A stretch of DNA of 64,000 nucleotides from Flavobacterium rivuli WB 3.3-2 = DSM 21788 (GTDB taxonomy: Bacteria > Bacteroidota > Bacteroidia > Flavobacteriales > Flavobacteriaceae), in the NCBI RefSeq assembly GCF_000378485.1, contig NZ_KB899972.1, positions 203,772-267,771 of the forward strand, in the 5' to 3' direction. A model generated the notes under the pieces. The model made no database searches. It saw nothing but the letters and a program-made list of their open reading frames with translations, and was not told the DNA's origin. Below, piece by piece: positions 27,179 through 36,311 of the stretch. The first letter of the stretch is position 1. Each line of letters opens with the position of its first letter. Made by a program: the position numbers and the translations under genes.

Positions 27179-27637
27179 TTATACTACAATAATATTAGAG
27201 TTTTTTACCTCGCTTATCATAAATGTACTATGGGTACTGCCTATATGTTGTAGTGTTGTAAGCTTGGTTACCATAAACTCGCGATACTCCTCCATATTAG
27301 CTACAAATATTTTAAGTATATAATCATAATCGCCGCTAACATGGTAACACTCTAAAACCTCGTCAAGTTTAGTAACCTGCTGCTCAAACCTGGTAAGATA
27401 TTCTTTAGTATGCTGTATAAGCTTTAAATGGCAAAAAACCACAAAGCCCTTATTTACTTTATTGCGGTTTACAACTGCAACATACTTATGCACAATACCC
27501 TCGCGTTCCAGTTTTTTTACACGCTCATATACGGCAGTAACCGAAAGGTTTAACTTTACAGAGAGCTCTTTTGTTGTCCTTGTGCTGTCTTCCTGCAACA
27601 GGTATATTAGTTTTTTATCGATTGCATCTAAAGCCAT
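27179..27637 (-). CDS. Lrp/AsnC family transcriptional regulator
   Basis: 152 residues. The N-terminal helix-turn-helix is at about 5-55 (DKKLIYLLQEDSTRTTKELS, VTAVYERVKKLEREGIV). The C-terminal RAM/ACT-like ligand domain is at about 70-145 (ECYHVSGDYDYILKIFV). Such proteins respond to amino acids. It is divergent from a PLP-dependent sulfur amino-acid enzyme, with 163 bases between them that hold repeated AATCTAAC half-sites. It is therefore the likely regulator of that enzyme. Confidence 0.92.
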   Translation of the reverse strand: MALDAIDKKLIYLLQEDSTRTTKELSVKLNLSVTAVYERVKKLEREGIVHKYVAVVNRNKVNKGFVVFCHLKLIQHTKEYLTRFEQQVTKLDEVLECYHVSGDYDYILKIFVANMEEYREFMVTKLTTLQHIGSTHSTFMISEVKNSNIIVV

Positions 27638-27686
27638 AAGATAAATTTTCGGTTCTTATTAGAGTTATTGGCAAGTTATAAATTTA

Positions 27687-27726
27687 AAATCTAACAAAAT
27701 TAAATTTATTAGATTTATAATCTAAC
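27687..27726. promoter_or_regulatory. Candidate Lrp operator with three half-sites
   Basis: AATCTAAC occurs at 27688-27695 and 27719-27726, and its complement TTAGATT at 27709-27715. The direct copies are 31 bases apart, about three helical turns. They lie in the divergent gap between the Lrp-type regulator and the PLP enzyme. Confidence 0.45.
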
Positions 27727-27800
27727 AACTCACATAATTGTTGATTTTAAAATTATTAAATCGTCAATTTGATATATAACAAACATAAACAACAAACGTG

Positions 27801-29027
27801 ATGAAAAATTTTAACCCTGCCGATAATATACAAGACCTGCAATACTTTGGAGAATTTGGCGGTGTGAATCCATCAATTTCTGACTCATCCACTTATACCT
27901 TTCTTTCAGCAAAAACCATGTTTGACACCTTTGAGGGAAATGCCGATGGCTGCTATTTGTACTCACGCCATTCATCTCCCAGTAATTTATACCTTGGGCA
28001 GGCACTTGCAGCTATGGAAGGTACTGAGACTGCTAATGTAACAGCATCGGGCATGGGAGCCATAACTACCGCCCTGTTGCAGTTGTGCCATAGTGGTGAT
28101 CATATAGTTTCCAGCCGCACAATTTATGGTGGCACCTATGCTTTCATGAAAAACTTTTTACCGCGTTTAGGGATTACTACAACTTTTGTTGACAGCACAA
28201 AATTAGAAGTTGTTGAAGCTGCTATTACATCTAATACCAAAGTTTTATTTTGCGAAACAGTAAGCAACCCATTGCTTGAGGTTGCAGATATTCCTGCATT
28301 ATCTAAAATTGCAAAAAAACATAACCTGCAACTAATTGTAGATAACTCCTTCTCTCCCCTATCGGTTTCTCCTGCTAAGCTGGGTGCAGATGTGGTTATA
28401 CACAGCCTTACCAAATTTATAAATGGCAGCAGCGATACTGTGGGCGGTGTAGCCTGTGGCACTCAAAAATTTATAGATGCCCTGCGCAATGTTAACGATG
28501 GCGCTGCCATGCTGCTTGGCCCTACTATGGATAGCCTACGCGCTGCAAGCATCATGAAAAACCTGCGCACCCTGCATATACGTATAAAACAGCACAGTCA
28601 CAATGCCCTTTACTTAGCACAACGTTTTGAAAAAGACGGGTTAAAAACGGTTTACCCCGGCCTTGCAAGCCACCCAAGCCATGAACTTTACAAAACCATG
28701 ATAAACCCTGAATATGGTTTTGGCGGAATGATGACCGTAGATGTAGGGTCTATAGATAAAGCTAATGACCTTATGGAATTAATGCAGCATCGTAATCTGG
28801 GCTATCTTGCCGTAAGCCTTGGCTTCTACAAAACACTATTTAGTGCACCGGGAACATCAACATCGAGCGAAATACCGTTAGAAGAGCAAAAGGCAATGGG
28901 TCTTACCGATGGGCTTATCCGGTTTTCTGTAGGGCTTGATAATGATATTGAAAGGACATACAGGATGATGAAGGATTGTATGGTAGAGTTAGGAATACTT
29001 ACAAATAAGTTGACCAATGCATTATAA
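27801..29027 (+). CDS. Cys/Met metabolism PLP enzyme (methionine gamma-lyase or cystathionine lyase/synthase type)
   Basis: 408 residues from the ATG at 27801 (a GTG lies one codon before). It is a fold-type I PLP enzyme of the trans-sulfuration family. It has YSRHSSPSNLYLGQALAAMEGTE, DNSFSPL and the PLP-lysine motif IHSLTKFINGSSDTVGG, and ends with SVGLDNDIERTYRMMKD. It probably cleaves or forms C-S bonds of methionine, homocysteine or cystathionine; the exact reaction is not decided. The divergent Lrp-type gene probably regulates it. Confidence 0.9.
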   Translation: MKNFNPADNIQDLQYFGEFGGVNPSISDSSTYTFLSAKTMFDTFEGNADGCYLYSRHSSPSNLYLGQALAAMEGTETANVTASGMGAITTALLQLCHSGDHIVSSRTIYGGTYAFMKNFLPRLGITTTFVDSTKLEVVEAAITSNTKVLFCETVSNPLLEVADIPALSKIAKKHNLQLIVDNSFSPLSVSPAKLGADVVIHSLTKFINGSSDTVGGVACGTQKFIDALRNVNDGAAMLLGPTMDSLRAASIMKNLRTLHIRIKQHSHNALYLAQRFEKDGLKTVYPGLASHPSHELYKTMINPEYGFGGMMTVDVGSIDKANDLMELMQHRNLGYLAVSLGFYKTLFSAPGTSTSSEIPLEEQKAMGLTDGLIRFSVGLDNDIERTYRMMKDCMVELGILTNKLTNAL

Positions 29028-29124
29028 ATAATATTTAAATAAAAATTTAATAATCAACTAAATAGCTTAATTTTCGATAAAAAAATACCTATTTATAGGT
29101 ATTTTTTAGAATACAGGTATGTGG

Positions 29125-29132
29125 TAATTTTG
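29125..29132 (+). promoter_or_regulatory. -7 element (TAATTTTG) of the Kelch protein gene
   Basis: TAATTTTG matches TAnnTTTG and lies 24 bases before the ATG at 29157. No TTG is seen at the best upstream distance. Confidence 0.45.
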
Positions 29133-29156
29133 TAGGAAATCAACAACTTACAGATT

Positions 29157-31880
29157 ATGAAACAATTATTTACCACATTATTTTTTGCTTTTTGCGCAGC
29201 TGCTACTGCGCAGGAAACACCTGTGTTTACTCAGCAGGCATCATTAGGTAATAATATTACCGCCAGAGAAGGCGCCTCTATGGTAACTTACAACGATAAG
29301 TTATTTATATTAGGCGGTAATAATGGCTGTGCGCCAAAAGATTTTATACAGTACGATCCCTCTAATGGACAGGTTACTAAACTGGCACAACTTTCTACCG
29401 GATGCAGTAACCCTTTAGGGCGTTGTTTTTTTACTGTTAACAACTTAATGTACCAGTTTAGCGATAGTGGCACCGGTATATCTGTTTACGATCCTGAAAC
29501 AAATACATGGACATCAAATGTATTAACGCAGCCTCAAAATTTCTTTCCCGACTCAGGATTTGTAATTGGCAACATTATTTATGTAAAATCATTTATAGGT
29601 AATGATTTTTATGCCTACGACACAGAAAACAATACTGTTACAGCAATGGCAGATGCTCCCGGAACGGAAAACAAAAGCGGAACCTTTGCTTTTGCAATAA
29701 ATGGAAAAGGTTATTATGGCGGCGGAAAAATTATAGGCTGTACAGGAAATAATTGCGTTTTTAACGAGTTTTATGAATACGATCCTGAAACTAACGCATG
29801 GACCGAAAAAGCATCTACCCTTATACCACCTGTTTATGGCAGTAGCATAAGCCAAAATGGTAAAGGATATGCCGGGCTTGGCGAATATAATTATTTGGTT
29901 AATAATGTAACATTAGCTACCCGTACAGATAGCTGGTTTGAGTATGACCCCGTTGCAAACACATGGACTGCTAAAACCAATTTTTTAAACCAGGCTCCTG
30001 AAATTACCCAACCGAGGTTAGAAAATGTATGTAAAGCTGCTATAAGTAATATAGGCAACGATATTTATATTTTTGGCGGTGACAAATCATTTACAGATTA
30101 TACATCTAATTTTACTGATAACCTTTATAAATACAGCATTACAACAAATTTATGGGAAACAGTTAATGAAGAAATGGGTGGCAACAGAAGATCTGCATCT
30201 GGGTTCTATGCTAACGGAAAACTGTACTTGGGCGGTGGAGAAAATGGCGAGCACATGACCGATTTTTGGGAATATGATATTGCTACTGATGCATGGACCC
30301 AAAAAGAAGATCTTAACAGTAAGCACCATTGGCGTTCTGCTACGGAGATTGACGGTAAAGGTTATTTTATTGGCGGATTTAGCCGTAACCCACAAACAAC
30401 AACAGATGATCTTTGGGTTTATGACCCTGCAACAAATACCTGGACAGAGAAAGCACCTTATCCCGGTAATGGTGGAGTATCAATAGTATCGTTTTCACAC
30501 AACGGGAAACTATATGCCGGTATGGGACTTATACACACTTTTTTTAGCAGTACTAACGACTTTTATGAATATGACCCTGCTACAGACCAATGGACGCAGC
30601 TTGCCAGCGCCCCGGCAATATCTGCAAGTTTATTTGCATACTTTACTATAGGCGATGTAGCTTATGTTATTACTGATTATTCCAGTAACGTAACGTTTTA
30701 TAAATATTCATTTACAACTAATACCTGGACTTCGGAAAGTTTGGCCGATATGACATTAAGTACATCAGGAGGTGGGTTTTCTGGTAACAAAGCCTTTACC
30801 TACAACGGCAAAGGATATATACAAAGAGCTTATGGCGGTTATGGCTATAGTAAATTAGTAGAGTATGACCCTGCAACAAATACTTTTACAGATGTTACTA
30901 ACCTTCCTTTTGATGGGGATGATAACACTATTATTGCTACACCAAATGAAGTGTTTTTTGCTTTTGGCCAAACACCTACTTCACCTTTGGGTATAAACCA
31001 TTCTAACGCTTTGTGGAAGCTTAGGTTTAACACGCCGGTATCGGAGCAAACGGGCATTTTTCAGTCATCTTACTATTGGCCTACTGTAGGGAACGATTGT
31101 GGTACAGGACCTTTGCTTGCAAATACTATTAAAGCAAATACCGACGAAAATGGCGACCTCTTTACAGCTGTAATAGCAGCAAATAATGGAACATCCAGCG
31201 TATGCTATGAAGTAAATTCTATTGATACATCGTTACCTTACAGAACAGCAAGTGTAAACCTTAATAATAACACTACACAAAATGCTATGTTCCATAATAA
31301 AAGTGTAGAGTTTAAAAATAATGCAGGACTATCTGCCGGGGCAGCGTTAAGGCTTTACTATACAACAGAAGAACTTGAGCAATTTGTAACTTCATTTAAC
31401 GAAGAATATGCTGAAAATAAAACTATTAATGACATTAAAGTTATCCAGTATTTTGAAGTTAACGGTACCGATAATAATCCTTTAAACAACACATCGGCTC
31501 TTTATAAACTTTACAGTCCTCAGCTTACAAGTTATGATACTGATAAATATATGGACATTGCAAGTGATCTTGGATCTGATTACGTAATTGGCGAAATTTA
31601 CACCGTATTACTTACCTCAAATAATTTGGGTATTGCTAACCATGAGTTAAAAAATCTTGTATACCCTAATCCAACAAAAGGCGCATTGACCATAGAACTT
31701 GCTGATGCCAAAGAAACATTAGTAACGGTATATAATATTAGCGGCCAAAAAGTGCATGAGCAAGCAGTATTTGCTAAAAGTAATGGTATAGACCTTAAAA
31801 ACCTTATAGAGGGTATTTATTTTGTTCGGTTAGAAAATGGAGATTCGTTAGAAACCAGCAAAATCATCATCCAAAAATAG
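29157..31880 (+). CDS. Secreted Kelch-repeat protein with T9SS sorting domain
   Basis: 907 residues. A signal peptide (about 1-19, ending ATAQ) is followed by about ten Kelch-type blades with repeated motifs such as EYDPATNTWTEK, YDPATNTWTEKAP and GKGYIGGG-like turns, to about residue 620. A middle domain follows. The C-terminal 75 residues start LVYPNPTKGALTIELADA and end with LETSKIIIQK, the type A sorting domain (TIGR04183) recognised by the type IX secretion system. It is therefore a secreted or surface-attached beta-propeller, probably for binding rather than catalysis. Confidence 0.92.
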   Translation: MKQLFTTLFFAFCAAATAQETPVFTQQASLGNNITAREGASMVTYNDKLFILGGNNGCAPKDFIQYDPSNGQVTKLAQLSTGCSNPLGRCFFTVNNLMYQFSDSGTGISVYDPETNTWTSNVLTQPQNFFPDSGFVIGNIIYVKSFIGNDFYAYDTENNTVTAMADAPGTENKSGTFAFAINGKGYYGGGKIIGCTGNNCVFNEFYEYDPETNAWTEKASTLIPPVYGSSISQNGKGYAGLGEYNYLVNNVTLATRTDSWFEYDPVANTWTAKTNFLNQAPEITQPRLENVCKAAISNIGNDIYIFGGDKSFTDYTSNFTDNLYKYSITTNLWETVNEEMGGNRRSASGFYANGKLYLGGGENGEHMTDFWEYDIATDAWTQKEDLNSKHHWRSATEIDGKGYFIGGFSRNPQTTTDDLWVYDPATNTWTEKAPYPGNGGVSIVSFSHNGKLYAGMGLIHTFFSSTNDFYEYDPATDQWTQLASAPAISASLFAYFTIGDVAYVITDYSSNVTFYKYSFTTNTWTSESLADMTLSTSGGGFSGNKAFTYNGKGYIQRAYGGYGYSKLVEYDPATNTFTDVTNLPFDGDDNTIIATPNEVFFAFGQTPTSPLGINHSNALWKLRFNTPVSEQTGIFQSSYYWPTVGNDCGTGPLLANTIKANTDENGDLFTAVIAANNGTSSVCYEVNSIDTSLPYRTASVNLNNNTTQNAMFHNKSVEFKNNAGLSAGAALRLYYTTEELEQFVTSFNEEYAENKTINDIKVIQYFEVNGTDNNPLNNTSALYKLYSPQLTSYDTDKYMDIASDLGSDYVIGEIYTVLLTSNNLGIANHELKNLVYPNPTKGALTIELADAKETLVTVYNISGQKVHEQAVFAKSNGIDLKNLIEGIYFVRLENGDSLETSKIIIQK

Positions 31881-31938
31881 TATTTATAAAATAATACTTT
31901 ATAAAGCTAACTTAAATGCATAGGTTAGTAATTAGATA

Positions 31939-31973
31939 CAAAGCCCAAAAATATTTATAATTTTTGGGCTTTG
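31939..31973. terminator. Terminator hairpin after the Kelch gene
   Basis: CAAAGCCCAAAAAT and ATTTTTGGGCTTTG form a perfect stem with a short loop, 59 bases after the stop codon. Confidence 0.85.
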
Positions 31974-32108
31974 GTTATTATAAGGTTTTCTATTTATTAA
32001 TACTGCTATAGATTTTTAGCCGGAAAAATCTATTTTCATAATTCGCAATAAATAAATCCCTGCTAAAACCGTAGATTTTAATTAAATTCGCTTTTTAAAC
32101 AAACTCAA

Positions 32109-34283
32109 ATGAAAAAAATTATATGGCTGTTCCTTATATCCGGAATGGCTGCTACGGCTCAAAAAAACTTAACCATACAGGAAGCTACTTCCGGCCAATA
32201 CCAAATTTTTGCTCCTAAAAGCCTTGTTTCTCCACACTGGAGGCCGGATACCCACACTATAACATACCTTGATGAAACTTATGCTAAGCTTATACAGCGA
32301 AGTGAGGCTTCTCAATGGGCAGAGAGCACATTAATAACTAAATATGAACTTGCTGCTGCGCTAAAGGCAAAATTTCCTGAGGATACATTTGCATTAAGGA
32401 TATTCCCATACGATTATATCTGGAAAAATAAAAGTACCCTTATACTAAATGCAGAAGGCGCAAAAGGCAATTATATGGTTGTTTTTGATGCCGATAAGAA
32501 AGCAGTTGTAAGTGCTGTTGCAATCGCTCAGGATGCTGCTAACCAGGTATTATCTCCTAACGGAACATCGGCAGCATGGCTTAAAGAAAATAACATAGTT
32601 ATTACTAATAATGGCAAAGACATAAATGTTACTAATGATACCGATAAAGGTATTGTAAATGGTAGTGACTACACGCACCGCCAGGAATTTGGCATAGATA
32701 AAGGTATGTGGTGGAGCCCTAACAGCGACAAACTTCTATACTACCGTAAAGACGAAAGTATGGTAGCCAACTTTCCGTTGGTGCAATGGGGAGAACGCAT
32801 TGCTACCGATAAGGAGATAAAATACCCAATGGCAGGTATGAAGAGTGAAGAAGTTACCCTTGTACTATATGATATAGCTACAGGCAAAAGCCTAACACTT
32901 AAAACTGAAGGCCCTAAAGAACAGTTTTTAACTACTGTAACATGGTCGCCGGATGGTAAGCAAATATATGTGGGCGTGCTTAACCGTGAGCAAAACCATC
33001 TTAAGCTAAACAAGTATGATGCTGTAACGGGTAATCTTATTAAAACTTTGTTTGAAGAAAAAGCGGCTACGTATGTTGAACCTTTACATGGGTTAACTTT
33101 TGTGCCCGGCCATGCCGACCAGTTTTTATACCGTACAGAAAAAGAAGGTTATGAGCAATTTTACCTTTATACTACCGATGGAAAGCTTGTAAAAAAATTG
33201 GGGTATAAAGACGTTGTTGTAACAGAGTTACTTAATTTTGATACCAACGCAAAAAATGTATTTTATATAGGGACTGCAAATAACGGATTGGACAGGCAAT
33301 TGTATAGAGCAGAATTGTCTTCAGGAAAAACCACGCAGGTTACTACAACATCCGGCACGCACGAAGATGAAGTGAGCAGCGATGGCACATTATCTCTTGA
33401 TAATTTTGCAAACACCACTACTGTTAACGACGTAATTATTATTAACCTTAAAAGCAATAAAGCTACTACCCTGTTTAAGGCAGAAAACCCATATACCGGT
33501 AAAACGGTATTACCTAAAATGGAGCTGGTTACACTTACATCTGCCGATGGCAAAACCCCGCTTAATGGCAGGATTATTTACCCTGCTAAATTTGATGCTG
33601 CCAAAAAATACCCTGTAATGGTTTATGTATATGGAGGCCCTCACGCACAGTTGGTTACTAACAAATGGCTGGGCGGTGCAAGCCTCTTTGACTATTATAT
33701 GGCGCAACAGGGCTACGTAGTATTTACGCTCGATAGCCGTGGCAGCGATGCCCGTGGGCGTGATTTTGAGCACGTAGTACACCGCAACCTGGGCGTTAAC
33801 GAAATGGCCGACCAGATGAAAGGTGTAGATTTCCTGAAAAGTAAAACCTTTGTAGACCAAAACAAAATTGGGGTTTACGGCTGGAGTTTTGGTGGTTTCA
33901 TGACCACATCGTTAATGCTGGACCATGCTGATACTTTTAAAGTGGGCGTTGCCGGCGGCCCCGTATGCGACTGGAAATATTATGAAGTAATGTATGGCGA
34001 ACGTTACATGGACACTCCGCAGGAAAACCCTGAAGGTTATGAAAAAACAAGCGTTATTAAAAAAGCCCAAAAATTACAGGGAAGATTATTAGTAATACAT
34101 GGTGCCCAGGATAATGTTGTAGTGCAGCAAAACAGTATGGAGTTTATAGAGGCTTGTATTAAAGCAGGCAAACAGGTAGATTATTTTTTATACCCCACTC
34201 ACGAGCATAATGTGCGAGGTAAAGACCGTGCACACCTTAACCAGAAGATTGCCGATTATTTTGATACGTATTTAAAGAAATAG
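32109..34283 (+). CDS. S9 family prolyl oligopeptidase (dipeptidyl peptidase IV-like)
   Basis: 724 residues with a signal peptide (about 1-18, MKKIIWLFLISGMAATAQ). An N-terminal eight-bladed beta-propeller of the DPPIV type extends to about residue 480. The C-terminal alpha/beta hydrolase has the nucleophile motif GWSFGGF (Ser593), Asp in HGAQDNVV and His in THEHNVRG. It is expected to remove X-Pro or similar dipeptides from peptides in the periplasm. It is monocistronic and ends in a strong terminator. Confidence 0.93.
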   Translation: MKKIIWLFLISGMAATAQKNLTIQEATSGQYQIFAPKSLVSPHWRPDTHTITYLDETYAKLIQRSEASQWAESTLITKYELAAALKAKFPEDTFALRIFPYDYIWKNKSTLILNAEGAKGNYMVVFDADKKAVVSAVAIAQDAANQVLSPNGTSAAWLKENNIVITNNGKDINVTNDTDKGIVNGSDYTHRQEFGIDKGMWWSPNSDKLLYYRKDESMVANFPLVQWGERIATDKEIKYPMAGMKSEEVTLVLYDIATGKSLTLKTEGPKEQFLTTVTWSPDGKQIYVGVLNREQNHLKLNKYDAVTGNLIKTLFEEKAATYVEPLHGLTFVPGHADQFLYRTEKEGYEQFYLYTTDGKLVKKLGYKDVVVTELLNFDTNAKNVFYIGTANNGLDRQLYRAELSSGKTTQVTTTSGTHEDEVSSDGTLSLDNFANTTTVNDVIIINLKSNKATTLFKAENPYTGKTVLPKMELVTLTSADGKTPLNGRIIYPAKFDAAKKYPVMVYVYGGPHAQLVTNKWLGGASLFDYYMAQQGYVVFTLDSRGSDARGRDFEHVVHRNLGVNEMADQMKGVDFLKSKTFVDQNKIGVYGWSFGGFMTTSLMLDHADTFKVGVAGGPVCDWKYYEVMYGERYMDTPQENPEGYEKTSVIKKAQKLQGRLLVIHGAQDNVVVQQNSMEFIEACIKAGKQVDYFLYPTHEHNVRGKDRAHLNQKIADYFDTYLKK

Positions 34284-34291
34284 TATTTTAT

Positions 34292-34316
34292 ACAGCGCCT
34301 TAGGGCGCTGTTTTTA
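34292..34316 (+). terminator. Intrinsic terminator of the S9 peptidase gene
   Basis: ACAGCGCC-TTAG-GGCGCTGT is a perfect 8-base-pair stem followed by TTTTT, nine bases after the stop codon. Confidence 0.92.
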
Positions 34317-34340
34317 TCTAAATTACTACCTAAATTCAAA

Positions 34341-34889
34341 ATGGAATTAGTGTTTTTTATTCTCGTAACCTTTAGTATCGCTATTGCAGGAGGAATTGCA
34401 TACTTTATTTACATACCTTTTAAATTATGGTTGTTACGTTCGGGTAAAATGAGCACTGCACGAAGCAGACTTATTAATAAGATCTACATTTATTTATTAG
34501 TCGTTATCGTATTAGGCATTACTTACGCAGGGATATTTCCCGACGAAAGTTTTTATGCTGACGAATTTAAAGATGTCACATTAAGAGAGTTGCCAAAGTC
34601 GGCAGAGTTTGTAAGTAAGTCGGCATCATACCCTGATTTTCATGGTGAATATTGTTCGCAGTCGGAAATAAAACTTTCAAAAAAAGATTACAGCAAATTA
34701 TTATGGGAACTACATAAAGATGACAGACTGACTAAAGGTGGCGAAATACTAAATATTTCCGGAAGCCATGCAAAAGAAACTTTAACTTATCAATTCATAA
34801 GGACAGCGAAAGATAAGTCGGGCAAGTATTTATATATTGGCTTTGGCAAAGATAATAGAACCATTTACATTGACGCCTGCCAACTTTGA
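34341..34889 (+). CDS. Membrane-anchored protein of unknown function
   Basis: 182 residues. Two membrane helices (about 3-27 and 48-67) are followed by a soluble part of about 115 residues with a cysteine in YCSQSEIKLS and a second in the final DACQL. No family was recognised. It starts 24 bases after the terminator of the S9 peptidase and is followed by a weak hairpin at 35080. Confidence 0.65.
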   Translation: MELVFFILVTFSIAIAGGIAYFIYIPFKLWLLRSGKMSTARSRLINKIYIYLLVVIVLGITYAGIFPDESFYADEFKDVTLRELPKSAEFVSKSASYPDFHGEYCSQSEIKLSKKDYSKLLWELHKDDRLTKGGEILNISGSHAKETLTYQFIRTAKDKSGKYLYIGFGKDNRTIYIDACQL

Positions 34890-35079
34890 GCAGCAGCTTA
34901 CAGAAAAAATACCCATTAATAGGTATATGTATTTGATAATAAATTATTTAACTTTGCAATATTACATATTTAATTATAAATCAGTAATTTTACAATACAG
35001 TCATTAGAAGGAAATATTTCTAAAAATATAAATTTTATAATAAATATAAACGGGGTTCGAAACTTGTTTATTTTAAGAA

Positions 35080-35106
35080 AGCAGCACCTCAGGGTGTTGT
35101 TTTTGA
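35080..35106 (+). terminator. Terminator-like hairpin
   Basis: AGCAGCACC-TCA-GGGTGTTGT can pair with one G-U and is followed by TTTT. It separates the preceding membrane protein gene (191 bases upstream) from the PadR cassette. Confidence 0.55.
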
Positions 35107-35178
35107 TTATACCAATTATTAATACTATGAATATTTAAAAAAAAAATACAAGTAACATAAATGCATTTAAATAAAATG

Positions 35179-35200
35179 TATATTTGTACTATGTATAGTA
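35179..35200 (+). promoter_or_regulatory. -7 element overlapping a candidate PadR operator
   Basis: TATATTTG (35179-35186) matches TAnnTTTG. It is followed directly by the inverted repeat TACTAT-GT-ATAGTA (35187-35200), which overlaps the start codon at 35191. A PadR dimer bound here would cover the transcription start, so the cassette is probably autoregulated and its mRNA nearly leaderless. No -33 TTG was found. Confidence 0.5.
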
Positions 35201-35529
35201 AAGAACTTACCAAAGGAATATTGCAGCCCATAATTTTAAAACTATTGGGCGATAACGAAAAAATGTATGGGTACGAAATTACCCAGCATGTAAAAGTACT
35301 TACCAAAGGCAGGATAGAAATATCTGAAGGTGCGCTCTACCCTATTTTGCATAAGCTGGAAGCCGAAAAAATACTTGAAACAGAAAAGGTATACATAGGC
35401 AAGCGTGTGCGCAAATACTATAGTATTACAGGTACAGGTAAAAAAGCTGTACAGGAAACCACTAACGAACTGGGAGATTTTATTGAAACACTGTCTTTAA
35501 TATTTAAGCAAAATACTGTAACATCATGA
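35191..35529 (+). CDS. PadR family transcriptional regulator
   Basis: 112 residues from the ATG at 35191 (MYSKELTKGILQPIILKLL, the usual start of this family). An ATG at 35161 would add ten residues but lies upstream of the -7 element. The winged helix contains KMYGYEITQHV, SEGALYPILHKLEAEKILE and KYYSITGTGKKAVQE. It overlaps the next gene by four bases (ATGA), so the regulator and membrane protein are made together. PadR proteins paired with membrane HAAS-domain proteins are a known arrangement. Confidence 0.92.
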   Translation: MYSKELTKGILQPIILKLLGDNEKMYGYEITQHVKVLTKGRIEISEGALYPILHKLEAEKILETEKVYIGKRVRKYYSITGTGKKAVQETTNELGDFIETLSLIFKQNTVTS

Positions 35530-35960
35530 TAATAACCGATGATCAGGCGGCTTATATAGCTGCTAACCTTGAATTTTATGGTGTTGTGCAGCAGGAATTA
35601 AGAGAAGACCTTCTCGACCATATATGCACATATATCGAAAATGATACATTTACAGATTTTGAGAGTGCCTATAAAGAGGCAATACTAAAATTTGGTGGGC
35701 ATCACGCTATGGCTATACTGCAACAGGAAACTGTGATTATGTTAATGCTTAAAAAGAATGTGCAACTGCAAAAAACAATTTATATAAGTGGTTTTGTGGC
35801 GGGCTTCTGCCTTAGTACCGGGTCTCTATTTAAAATTATGCATTGGCCATTTGCATCCATACTTTTACTTTTGGGCTTCATCATCCTGAACGTATTATTT
35901 ATGCCGTTGTTTTTTTACCACAAATACAAAACGGCAGATAAAAAAATAATTTCGAGTTAG
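35526..35960 (+). CDS. HAAS-like domain fused to a FKIMHWP membrane hairpin
   Basis: 144 residues. Residues 1-75 are helical, with LREDLLDHICTYIENDT and a later FESAYKEAILKFGGHH. This resembles HAAS-type helical domains that couple to PadR regulators. Residues 85-135 form two membrane helices joined by SLFKIMHWPFASI, and a basic tail (YHKYKTADKK) follows. The hairpin is closely similar to the whole of the next two proteins and to the protein at 8301. Helix 2 has Asn (GFIILNVLF) where GldL-like hairpins have Glu. The function is unknown, and a membrane sensor that captures PadR is an inference. Confidence 0.8.
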   Translation: MIITDDQAAYIAANLEFYGVVQQELREDLLDHICTYIENDTFTDFESAYKEAILKFGGHHAMAILQQETVIMLMLKKNVQLQKTIYISGFVAGFCLSTGSLFKIMHWPFASILLLLGFIILNVLFMPLFFYHKYKTADKKIISS

Positions 35961-35987
35961 TTAATAATCATTTAAATCAATCACATC

Positions 35988-36164
35988 ATGAAACGATCAG
36001 TTTATGTCATGGGCTTTATTGCCTGCTTTACCCTAATTACAGGGCTTATGTTTAAAATTATGCACTGGCCATTAGCCACTGTATTACTATTTGCAGGTTT
36101 TTTACTGCTTAACGTTGGCTTTTTACCCACTTATTTTTATCAAAAATACAAAGCTGCGGTATAG
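35988..36164 (+). CDS. Free-standing FKIMHWP membrane hairpin mini-protein (copy 1)
   Basis: 58 residues, starting MKRSVYVMGF. Helix 1 ends in LMFKIMHWPLATV, helix 2 is LLFAGFLLLNVGFLP, and the end is YFYQKYKAAV. It matches the hairpin of the preceding protein nearly residue for residue without the N-terminal domain. It lies 27 bases downstream of that gene, so it is in the same transcript, and is closed by a hairpin at 36188. Conservation of the motif in four proteins supports it being a real gene despite its size. Confidence 0.8.
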   Translation: MKRSVYVMGFIACFTLITGLMFKIMHWPLATVLLFAGFLLLNVGFLPTYFYQKYKAAV

Positions 36165-36187
36165 TATTACTGGGTTTTAAAAAAAAC

Positions 36188-36209
36188 GGGAGCCTCAGGC
36201 TCCCATTTT
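36188..36209 (+). terminator. Terminator after mini-protein copy 1
   Basis: GGGAGCC-TCA-GGCTCCC is a perfect 7-base-pair stem followed by ATTTTTG. Confidence 0.9.
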
Positions 36210-36275
36210 TGTATAGGTATGTAACTAAGTCCTGCAAAACTGTAAAAGATTAAGTATACTTTACTTTTTATATAA

Positions 36276-36283
36276 TATATTTG
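36276..36283 (+). promoter_or_regulatory. -7 element (TATATTTG) of mini-protein copy 2
   Basis: TATATTTG matches TAnnTTTG, 28 bases before the ATG at 36312. It follows a terminator, so copy 2 is probably transcribed separately. No good -33 element was seen. Confidence 0.4.
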
Positions 36284-36311
36284 AAATATATAAAGACTTA
36301 CAAATTTATAC

